DNA from: Paratinospora sagittata
Lineage: Eukaryota; Streptophyta; Magnoliopsida; Ranunculales; Menispermaceae
NCBI GenBank assembly: GCA_035771175.1
Contig: CM069608.1
Coordinates: forward strand, 29,326,019-29,390,018
Reading direction: 5' to 3'
DNA: 64,000 nucleotides
Shown in pieces: positions 1 through 9,914 of the stretch. The notes beneath the pieces are model-generated. The model worked only from the letters and a program-made list of their open reading frames with translations, had not been told where the DNA came from and did not search any database. The translations under genes and the position numbers were made by a program. How positions within the stretch are numbered: the stretch's first letter is position 1; the number at the start of each line of letters is the position of its first letter.

Positions 1-175
1 ACATGGCAAATGAAGGCATCCGAAGGGGCGACATTCTTATTCAGTTTGACACACCGGCCACAGGGATCTCTCATCTTCTTTTGGCTGATATATTAGGTGT
101 AGCTTTTGTAAGACCCTAGTGGTATGTTTTGTCCATTGAATAAAAAAAGAAGAAAAAAAAAGAAAAAAAGAGAAG
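1..175 (+). mobile_element. 3' end of an L1-type LINE (RNase H C-terminus and A-rich tail)
   Basis: A frame starting at position 3 reads MANEGIRRGDILIQFD, then a segment with HLLLADILGVAFVRP and a stop at 117-119. This is the usual C-terminal end of the RNase H-like domain in plant LINE ORF2. The full LINE in this window ends in the same way, with LLADSSGV (52.8 kb, minus). An A-rich stretch at 144-175 fits the LINE tail. The rest lies left of the window. It is a fragment, not a host gene. Confidence 0.6.
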
Positions 176-510
176 ACTTCAAGAAACACCATAAGAGCCT
201 AAGAGTGGCTCCGATACCCTGTTGAAAATTAAATAAAAAAATAAAGAATTAAAGAGAATTGGAGAAGAAGAAGAAATATGAACTAAAATGACTAAATTGT
301 TATTTCTTGTGTTTTGGAGAATTACATTTAGCTCATTATATAAAGCAAAACCTTACACATGTTAGCGTACCATTGGTAGATCTAGATTTAAGTAACTAAC
401 CACAGCAAATTTATTAACTCTTTATGGTTAACAATAAAGCAAAGGCTTTCTACTTACCATTGGCTAAATAAACTACTTCTCACGAATCATTTAACCATTT
501 GCTAAATAAA
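176..510. other. Gene-free 3' flank of the beta-glucosidase gene
   Basis: AT-rich sequence between the LINE tail and the stop codon of the GH1 gene. A minus-strand AATAAA-type poly(A) signal is possible near 409-414, about 100 bases past the stop. Nothing else is recognised. Confidence 0.4.
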
Positions 511-2125
511 TTACTTCTCACTAAACAAGTAAGAGGATGTGTCGTCTATCTCTCTACCCTTTGCAAGGAAGGAAGAATACCATTTAGCTGACATCCTAGG
601 TGACCTCGTCCTATCCTTATGCTTAAAATCCACTGCATAAAGACCAAAATGAGAATTGTAACCGCTCTCGAAGCCGTCTATGAAAGACCACACAAAGTAC
701 CCCTTGGCATTTGATCCATTGCTGCAAAGACAGTGTGGTATAAATTAAGGTCATTAAGACTGGAAATCTATAAATAAGTATGTTAGCATGGTTGTGAAAT
801 TCTAAACAGTAGTGTTATATACATTTGATTGCATATGGTTTATGATCTAAAATTTATTCTTGAGATGTCAAGAAACAAGAAGATTTCATTAGCTAATTAC
901 CACACGGAAATGAATAGAAGGATATATATATATATAATGTTTGTATAAACCGTCATAATGTAGAACTTGTGTTTTCTTTCAAAGCTGACTATTCTATAAA
1001 CCATCATACATATTATTAATTACACAAGGCTACTAATTTGTATAATGTAGTTTATGATCTGATTTGTTGCGAAAATGTGCAAGGCTACCAATGTTTATAA
1101 TCAAGTATTTCTAACCAAAAATTGTTGCACTGTAATATATATATGGTTGAAAAATCTTAGTAATTCTAAACTAAAATAGCAAGTAATTAAGTTCATCAAA
1201 CTTTATAAATTTTAAGAATACAACTATCAGCGTAAATGTCTTCATTGCCCCGAAATGTTAAATGTTTAACCTACTTCTTGTTCTATACTAATCCTACAAC
1301 TTCCAACCATGCATTCACTTAATGATTGAAATCTGAATAGGGCTCATTTATCATTTTTGGAGTATGTGGGTTTGGTTAGTTGAGCAGTATAATATAATTG
1401 GTAGATCATCCTTTTTTTTAAAAAAGAAAAAAGAAAAGAAAAGAAAAGGGGTGAAAATACATATGTAACTATATGTTTATGTTATAAGGGAAAAGTTGTT
1501 CATTACACCTATTAGCATTTAACTAGTTAGCTTTTAGTACTTCTATTGTACAATGAAACAAGTTTTTAACAAGGAGAAATAACAGAAAATTAATTTCAAA
1601 ATTATTAGGGAATCTACATAAATGTCAATTATGATCCATATTTTCAATTATAGTGTGATAGTCTCTTTGAAATTGATAAGGAATATCTAAAGGTGTGTTT
1701 GGTAGGTGAAAAAATAGAAACTTTCTCAAATAAATAGTGATTTTCTTGAGAAAAGTTTATTTTGCAGTGTTTGGTTGACAAAAAAGCTGAGAAAAAAATT
1801 GTAAAAGATTTTCTCGGGCCCACCATTTTCTCATCATAATTTTTTTAGCTAGGGGATTGAGAAAAAAAAAATTCTCATGAAAACATGTCTTTATAATAAA
1901 TTGAAAAAGTTACAGTTATTTAATTTAATAACTAACTAATAACCAATCATGAGAAGATTTTGTCAAGTACATTTTTTCGAAATTATTTTTTTGAGAAAAT
2001 AATATTTTTTCAAGGAAAACTTTCTTAGCTACCAAACACAACCTACGTAGAAAGAAAAAAAAAAAAAAAAAGGAAGTACAAATAAAAAACCTAACCCTAT
2101 ACATTGAGAAATGCATGTGTATCTA

Positions 2126-2161
<36 letters not shown>

Positions 2162-5100
2162 GTACTTTTTTAGATTAAGCTACGAGTAGATCTTATAATC
2201 CATTTCTTTCCACCCATCATAAAACAACCTGACTATGGATCTAATCTGGCATCATTAGTAGTATATATTAATAAACAATTACGATCATAAAATAAAAACT
2301 TCAATAATAAATATATACCTTATTGCTAGAAGCAAGCTTTCAATGTAGCTTTCTAAGAACGCTATTCGTTTTGTGTCATTTCGACTGGTAGGATCAGAGA
2401 AGTCATCTGTTGTAAGATACCCTGCACTCATGCAAGTTTCAAAAAGACAAGTCAAGTAACTGCAATAAGTTCAAAAACTCCCACAGGTAGCTAGTAGGAA
2501 AAAGAAAGAAAGAAGTAAATAACATTTTTGAATACCATTTTCATGAATTACAATCGCAGGATTATTATACTTCATTTTGACATACTCCAACAGCTTTTGT
2601 AGTCCCCAAGATTCTATAGGCAAAGTGGAATTCTGTTCAAGAGTTCAATTGAGTTAGAAAATGTCAATGCAAAATATGCAAACTAGTAACAAAATATATT
2701 GTAACCAACTTAACCAACGTTTGGTTGGTTGAGTGGCTTGGGCGCTCGTCTCAGGAAATGAGACCATAAGTTCTACTCTCCACTAGCGTTGGCCACTGGA
2801 GGCGTCTCCCGCTCGAGCAACCAGGGGCCCAAGGGATTAGTCGGGATCAAAAAATATATATATATATATTGTAACCAACTCAATTGTAGTTTTCTTTCCA
2901 CTTACTTTTGTAACTAGTCCTGGAGAAACTGCATCAGAAGTGTAGAAATACTATTAAAAACCACAACAATAACAATATATACAAGAATTTTGTTCTTATA
3001 TTTGAAGATTATTTAGTAGTTTTCCTACATCACACTTTGTTATTAATTAGTAATTCAGTTAAAAACTAAGAACGTGAAGAAAAACTTACATGACCCTGAA
3101 GCATACATGTCATGAACATAATCGCTATTGTATTTATTCAAGGTTCCATTGAGGTGTTGCACATAAAGCACTGAATAATGGTTTAAACCAATAAAATCAA
3201 ATGAGCCCTTTAACTGATTCGACTCGTTCTTGTTTAAGAGTGGCAATCGTGATCCAACAAGCCATCTCATTGAAGCAGGATAGTCTCCATGTACAAGAGG
3301 ACCTAGAAACCTAGTCAGTCATGAAATTGAGAATGAAAAAAAACCATTTATATGTAAGTAAATAAGGAAGAAGTAGAAGACTGGGATTTAGCTACTTTAT
3401 CATGAAAGAAAAGCTAGGATCTTGGCTACTTAACTTGTCATACTTACCAACCAAGTTGAAAATCAAGCACTCTTTGCGTGGCAGCAATGTCCTGGGATGA
3501 ATTAGTATATGGCTCGCTCCAAAATCCTAAAAGGGTTATTCCTATTTGGCCATTTTGCTTTCCCTGCACATGAGATAAACTTTCATCAACAACCATATAA
3601 ATTGAAGGGAAATACTATTCTAATACTAAAAAATGCAACTACATATAAAATTACATTTCTATGATCATTGGATCATACACTATATACATATACACATATA
3701 GATATCTAATAACCATAAAGGTGTAGTTACATTCCCTCTACACTACTACCTCTATGAAGCAAGACTTATATTCTTTTTTATATCAAATATATCATCCATA
3801 TGGTGATCTAATAACTTTGTAGAAAACTTTATCTTCTACTTCCAAAAAGAAGATAACAAGTAGTGATCACTAAACAAAAAGATGCAGAGCAAATTTGCAA
3901 GATAACCTGGTACTTGTTTCTATATATTCCTACTGCTGCAGCATGAGCTAATAACAAGTGATGTGCACCAATATATGGTTCTGTTGTAGAGTCCCCTTCT
4001 ACACAATTTTCACCAAATGGATATGAGCAACGGCCTGGTGGAGAGATTCCAAGATCATTTCCAGAAACTGTTTGTATGTTTGGTTCACAAAATGTTGTCC
4101 AATTTTTCACCCTGTCACCAAATTCTTTGAAGCACACATCTGCAAATGCAGCAAAATCTTCACTGCCAACAAAATTAAATTACGTACGCGTCGTTAGTAG
4201 TGAATCAAATTAATTTACACATGTATACACCATCATCTATATCTGCAAATGTATCATTATATATGTTAGGAAAGAGATGGAAGAATTACATGAATTTTGT
4301 GCTTAAGTATCCGTTATACTCATCTTGCAAAGCTTGGGGAACATCAAACTGAGAAATAGTCACATGAGCTTCAATTCCTGTTAAAAAGTAATGGAAGAAA
4401 CACATATTAATAATGCATGATATTTTTGTTCATATACATTCTAATTACGAAACAAAACAACTAACTTATTGAATTGCGAAATTTGTGAACTTAAAATGTG
4501 TCTGTTTATTACAGATTTTGCTTTCAGCCTGTAGCTTATTGCACTATAGTCGATAGTTCTACTGATTCCATCAACTATATATTTTGTTGGTTCAATATCA
4601 TCTCTATCTTTAGATCTCAAAATCAGTGTTAATTCCCACCTTGTTCTTTGTCATGTATGTAATACCCCAAAACAATCTATTAATGGCCAATGATTTGTCA
4701 CATGTGTAAAAATTTATATTTTCCTCTCTTTTCCTTTCCAACAATATCCTCTAATCTTTTTATTGGAAATAACCAAAAATTATTCCTTAATCTACTCTAA
4801 ATTTCCATTCATGCAAGATGAATATTGGAAACCAAATCACTACCCAAAACTCTAATATCTTTTATTGGAAATAACCAAAAATTACTCCTTAATCTACTCT
4901 AAATTTCCATTCATGCAAGATGAATATTGGAAACCAAATCACTACCCAAAACTCTAATATCTTTTATTGGAAATAACCAAAAATTACTCCTTAATCTATT
5001 ATAAATTTCAATTCATGCAAGATGAATATTGAAAACCAAATCACTACCCAAAACTCTAATATCTTTTATTGGAAATAACCAAAAATTACTCCTTAATCTA

Positions 5101-7894
5101 CTTTAAATTTCCCTTCATGCAAGATGCATATTGGAAACCAAATCACTACCCAAAACCCTAATCTTATTACATTAATAGGAGGAACTTTTCCCAGCCGTCA
5201 CACTCAACGCCATCTTCTTCATTCTACTCTCAACCCTAGAGCGTGAGCACATAGAGTGACGTCTGTCAGTGCAGCGTCGAAACACCACCCACGGCGGCCT
5301 CCTCCTATCACCGTAAGTTTGTTTACAATTGATTACTTTGTTTTAGCGTTGGAAATGGCAGCCATGAATGAAACCCTCACCTTATATAATGTCTAATTCT
5401 CTACAACGGCCTCCCACACTCTCCATCCTATTCTCAACCTAGAGAACTAGGGAACAAGTGACGCTATATAGGATCGCCTCCGCGAAAACCACCTCGAGGT
5501 AATGTTCCTCTTCTTCACTTTCTCTTTTTTTCTTCTTCTTGCTCATAAAATCAATGCCCAGTTTTGGATCTTACACCAACAGCAATGGCACTGTTGCTAT
5601 CACCATCATGCCTCTTTCTTCCCTTCCCTTCTATTTCCTTTCCTTCTTCTTCACCGTATGCTCCTTTCTCATTTTCTTAGTATTCTAGATGCCGAAAAGA
5701 GTAGCTACAGCAGCAGCAGAACGACGTTGTTGCTACCACCGTTTCATGGGGAGAAAATGCCCCCACGTGCTACTTTGATATTAAGCCAATGCCATGTGTT
5801 AGATATTAGAAAAGAATGAGTTAAATCATGTGAAATTATAACACATCATACTATTCTACAGTACATATTATATACGCAATAATACGTCATCTAATGCAAA
5901 TCATATCGTATATTAGTTATATTAAATTATAATTATATTACATTGCGCTATTTTGTTGTACAATATTACATTGTACCCACATAAATACATCCATATAGAT
6001 GTATATAATATTATATTATAACATATTATAATCTTATGCTATATTATTACTTTAATGTTGTATGTAAGGTAATGGGTTAACTTTATGCTACATAATTACC
6101 ATAGTCTTATATACATATATACTCATAATTATGTTTATGAATATTTATACTAACATAGAGGTAATATGTATGTATAGGTTAAGGACGTATGTTACACACC
6201 AAAGAATTCGGACAACGACAAACTGCATACGTAATAGGTGGGGAAGATTCTATGCCTTTACAATATTTTATTTTGATATGTAGATAGGAACATTAAATTA
6301 ATTAGATTTATAGTATTATTAGATTGTTCATGCATGCTTGTCTTACATGATTGTACATATTATGATTGTTGGCCATGATGATATGTGTATGTGTATGATT
6401 TGTTGTCCCGAGTTGATGTTGGATGGACGTAATTCATGTGTACTTTTTTAAAGTTTGATGATGAGATATATGACGAGAGTATTAGCATAATTGTTATAAT
6501 AAAGTTCATGCGTGAATGCTATTGTTATTTGACATTGTGATATAATACCATGTGTTGTGGAGTTTGAGCATATCATGTGAATAGAAGTTATATATCATAT
6601 TTATGTTGTATGCGTGATACTGTGACATCATTAAAGAATACGATTAAGATAAAAATAACACATGTGGAGCAATTATTCTAAGGAATATCACCAATAACCG
6701 TTTTGGGGCAGTTATTCTGATGAATATCACCAATAATTATTATGAGGCAGTTATTCATTATGAATATCGCCAACTAATTTAATTTTGGGTAGTGCCACCT
6801 AGGGTTTGATTTCCTAAAGGTACGTGATTTGGAACGTGATGAAATTCTCAACTCAAACAATCAAATGTTTCAACGATTAATGTGTGAAACTTGTTTGTAA
6901 TGTTCTTGTGTATGTATCATAATAAAATATTGTGAATGGTTTAGATGACCCATTGGGCTTTCAAGCTCACCCTTATTTTTCACATGTAGGTACATGAAAA
7001 GATAGAGTCGCAAGTTCGTGACATGTCTCACAGTAGTAGGGGTGGGTTAGCTTGAGTAGTGTTATGGTAGTAGGACTGAGTAATTATTTAATAATTAATT
7101 ATATCAATTAAATGGGTTGTATTAGAAATCAATGCTTTCGGAACATTATAATGGTCGTTGAAGATTTCATGGGTTATTTTATATGTTTATGTCTTGGACT
7201 TGAACTTGTTAATTCTACTTGATAAATATATTTAAAATGTTGTGTCCATAATGGATGGACAAAGGCAAGTACCCTCATGGCTCAATATTCAATTTGTGTA
7301 ATGAAAATCTATAGCCCGTGGCATAAAAATTGAAAGAGTATTTTTCTATCTTAACTTGTAACCTTATTTGGAATATAAATGATATTATTAAATTTATTTT
7401 TACCTGTGTAAAGATTTTGGGGTTAAGGTACACGCCTCGATTTTCTTTTTGCTATTTTCTTTATAAGAGCAAATATTTATTCTTATTACCTTAAATTTAA
7501 GTTTTAAAAATCGGAGTGTGACAATATATGACCCTTTTAAGCTCAATAAAATTCTTATAAAATTACAAGGAGATCAAAATCATTACTACAAATATAATTG
7601 TACATCGTCATATTGCATTTATAATAAATTTTGTAGTCATGATTTGAGTTAGTCTAACAAACAGCCTAACATTACTCTTATTCAATTACATCAGTATTTT
7701 CTCTAGTTTACACCTAGCTTTCATGTCAAATAGGAACAAGCAGAGCAAACAGTAATTACTCTCTACTCCTTGAATAAGCAAAAAAAGAACTTAATAATAG
7801 AGATATGTACCATAGCTCAGGAGCTCATTAATGAGATTATTGTAGTAATTCAAGCCCTTGGGATTAATAGCTCCACGCCCATCTGCAAATACAT

Positions 7895-7926
<32 letters not shown>

Positions 7927-8658
7927 GGAATGAATTAATAAAGTTGGAAGTAATATTTGAATAGAGATGTGAAATACAAATATGAATGGCCCCATACCCG
8001 GAATAAGCCTAGACCAAGAAAGGGAAAATCTATAAGCATCAAGACCCGTCTGGTACATCAGTTTCACATCCTCCTACATTTCCATCAACTAATTATTAAT
8101 AAATAATTAATTTTAACACATCTATTCTTTTTTCTTTTTTCTTGTGAACAATATTCATTTACAAAATAATATGAAATTAAGAAATAGAGCAAGAGGGCAA
8201 GGTTAACGTGCCTTGTATTTGTGATACTGATCAGCAGCAATATCCCCAGTGCTCTTGTCTCTGGTTTTTCCTGAAAAAAAAAAAACAAAGAAAAATAGAA
8301 TGTAAATATATAAGAATCATGTTTTCAGCAATTAGAAGTTGGTCATGAAATCACCAGCATGAGCATAAGTATCCCAAATACTGGGTTTTCTTCCATCCTC
8401 AGCAGCAGCTCCTTCAACCTGCAATATATTTAACCAAATTACCCAGAATTAATTTAAGAATTAAAATCTAATTGAAACCAAATATTAGAGATCAGGTAAG
8501 AAAGGAGTGACCTGATAAGCAGAAGAACCAGCTCCAAACACAAACCCAGGTGGGAAATCTTGTCTACTCACTTGATGAGCAGAAGCTACTGCTGAAGAAA
8601 GATAAAAGAAGAAGAAAAAGAAGATGGAACTTGAGAGTCTTGTTGTTACACCCATCAT
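511..8658 (-). CDS. Family GH1 beta-glucosidase (BGLU11-like), 13 exons, 510 residues
   Basis: Hand-spliced exons (high to low): 8658-8512, 8418-8355, 8270-8212, 8073-7998, 7882-7811, 4377-4290, 4162-3907, 3563-3448, 3310-3090, 2928-2906, 2632-2536, 2421-2319, 721-511. The sum is 1533 bases with no stop and every phase agrees; 510 residues is normal for the family. GH1 enzymes hydrolyse beta-glucosides, usually in apoplast or vacuole. Residues 1-27 are a hydrophobic signal peptide ending ASA. The body has [21 protein letters not shown], the acid/base motif TFCEPN (Glu195), the nucleophile motif IHENG (Glu405) and VWSFIDGFE (452-459). Oddities: Cys194 where Asn is nearly invariant, Gln149 in SQFD where His is usual, and about two residues missing after Glu459. 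Intron 3 is GC-AG; exon 10 is only 23 bases. The start is the first ATG of exon 1, and a second ATG follows directly. The family call is firm; substrate and activity are open. Confidence 0.93.
1691..2044. mobile_element. MITE-like element with inverted ends in the last GH1 intron
   Basis: The left end reads AGGTGTGTTTGGTAGGTGAA. The complement of the right end reads AGGTTGTGTTTGGTAGCTAA. The 354-bp piece is AT-rich, has no ORF and lies in the 1.6-kb intron 12. GTGTTTGGTA-type ends are common in plant MITEs. No clear target duplication was found, so the superfamily is not assigned. Confidence 0.55.
2129..2158. repeat. (AT)n microsatellite
   Basis: About 15 AT units in intron 12 of the GH1 gene. 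Similar AT runs occur at 7899-7926, 25305-25326, 25372-25406 and 33431-33459. Confidence 0.85.
2711..2863 (+). mobile_element. tRNA-derived SINE (Au-like) in intron 10 of the GH1 gene
   Basis: A box A-like TGGCTTGGGCG is followed by a box B-like AAGTTCTACTCTC, and the body ends AGGGATTAGTCGGGATC with an A/T-rich tail. The 3' part resembles the Au SINE family as I remember it. A 17-bp perfect target duplication, ATATATTGTAACCAACT, is present at 2694-2710 and 2864-2880. The SINE is antisense to the gene and sits between the 23-base exon 10 and exon 11. Confidence 0.8.
4658..7523 (+). mobile_element. Solo LTR of a gypsy-type element inside GH1 intron 5
   Basis: The piece runs from TGTAATACCCC to GGAGTGTGACA, the usual TG..CA ends of plant Ty3-gypsy LTRs. 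It is flanked by ATGTA and ATATA, a 5-bp duplication with one difference. There is no internal gag-pol, so it is a 2866-bp solo LTR. It accounts for most of the 3.4-kb intron 5. Its right half (about 6230-7523) matches 47070-48338. It contains GGGCTTTCAAGCTCACCC, a module also met in the other gypsy-type LTRs here. A 105-codon open frame at 5502-5819 shows no domain and is not taken as a gene. Confidence 0.8.
4751..5160. repeat. Four tandem copies of a 102-bp unit
   Basis: The marker TATTGGAAAT recurs at 4761, 4863, 4965 and 5067, an exact 102-base spacing. Each unit contains CATTCATGCAAGATG and CCAAATCACTACCC. The array lies in the 5' part of the solo LTR. Confidence 0.9.
8210..8211 (-). other. 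Non-canonical GC splice donor of intron 3
   Basis: Exon 3 ends TACAAG and the intron begins GCACGT, with a normal AG acceptor at 8075-8074. Using the GT four bases further in would add four bases and break the frame, whereas the GC donor gives the expected YKEDV junction. GC-AG introns are a known minor class. Confidence 0.75.
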
Positions 8659-8699
8659 ATTTCTTACTACTGATCACTCACTCACCGATGTTTTGCGCA

Positions 8700-8707
8700 A
8701 TATATAG
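8700..8707 (-). promoter_or_regulatory. Probable TATA box of the GH1 gene
   Basis: On the minus strand CTATATAT lies 42-50 bases upstream of the first ATG of the beta-glucosidase. This would give a very short 5' leader. Position and sequence are seen; the function is inferred. Confidence 0.45.
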
Positions 8708-8759
8708 TGTGGAGAAGTAAACGAATTTTAATATGATATATATATAATATAAAGGGGAG

Positions 8760-9914
8760 TGTTTAACAGGAAATTTTAATATGATAAATTATTATTTTTT
8801 ATTTTTAGTAAAACTTGATACAAGATTTGGGACTGTGCAGCCTTGAATTTTTTTAACAGAGAGAACCTTTTGATTGAAACAACAGTTAGTGATGATTACG
8901 AGGCGTTTTCATCGGCAAAAAATAAAATAAAATAATATAATATAAAGGGAAGTGTTTTCCGCGAGGGGTGCGTTTCCTATGAACATGCCTCCCATCTTTT
9001 GTTTTTTATTTATTTTTCAAGCGTAGGTTGCGCCTACCCCAAAATATTTTATTCTCAAATATGAAATTTTATTTAGAGAAATGTTTCTAGACTCCAAAGT
9101 TATACCTAAAATATACCAAAAATTATTGAGTGATAGTTATTTTTTTTTGCCTTTTTCTCCTTTGTATTGTCACGTTTGCATGAGTATATTTTTAAAAGAA
9201 GTGTTAATTTAACTATCAAATATAACATACACATCTAATAAATATAAATATACAGTTACATTATCATTACAATATTTTATAATTAAATTAATATTTGTTT
9301 ATTTTTAAATATATATTTTGAATCATTTTAGCATTTCACTTAAAATTCATAATCATTAATTGTTTGCAAAGTATTTTTGAGTTTTAAACAATTTTAGATG
9401 AATTTAGCATTCCGTTAAAAAAAAACTTTATTGGCTTGGGTGCAGTTTTCATGTTGTAGTATTTGGTACTTAGCGGTACCATAGGTAAAGACACCCGTCC
9501 ACAATTAACAAAAAGATAAAATGAGCTAATTATTAGAAGCCCCTCAACTCAATACCTATAGTTGTTAAATAAAGAACTAATAAAATATATTAAGATATCA
9601 TCGACACTCACCCTCACATTTAGCCTTATCCTGCTCGTGAAGAGACTTGAACTCAAGATCTCTTAAAAAATACTAAGACTCTGATATCATATTAAAAACC
9701 ACTTTATCCAAAAATTATAATTGTTAGATAAGAGTCTAACAATGCTTATCAAACTATTATTAACACTCACGACCCTTACAGTCACGAAAGAGCCTTAAAT
9801 GACCATTAAATGCCTCACTCACTTGTACACGGATCCCCTTTTTTACCCTTTTATTTTTCTTTTTTCTTGGGTTCACCTTTTCCCACCTCTCTTCTTTTCT
9901 CAATATATATATTT
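8760..9914. other. Gene-free upstream region of the GH1 gene
   Basis: AT-rich sequence with no ORF of interest. Around 9640-9710 a stretch with GACTTGAACTCAAGATC and CTCTGATATCAT resembles pieces of plant repeat ends, but no boundaries could be set. Confidence 0.4.

Noticed and set aside
2720..2800. A tRNA gene
   Set aside because: Box A and B-like blocks are present but there is no cloverleaf, and a tail and a 17-bp duplication show a SINE.
5502..5819. Open frame of 105 codons in the GH1 intron
   Set aside because: It lies in an LTR, is rich in Phe, Leu, Ser and His from a CT-rich stretch, and has no domain.
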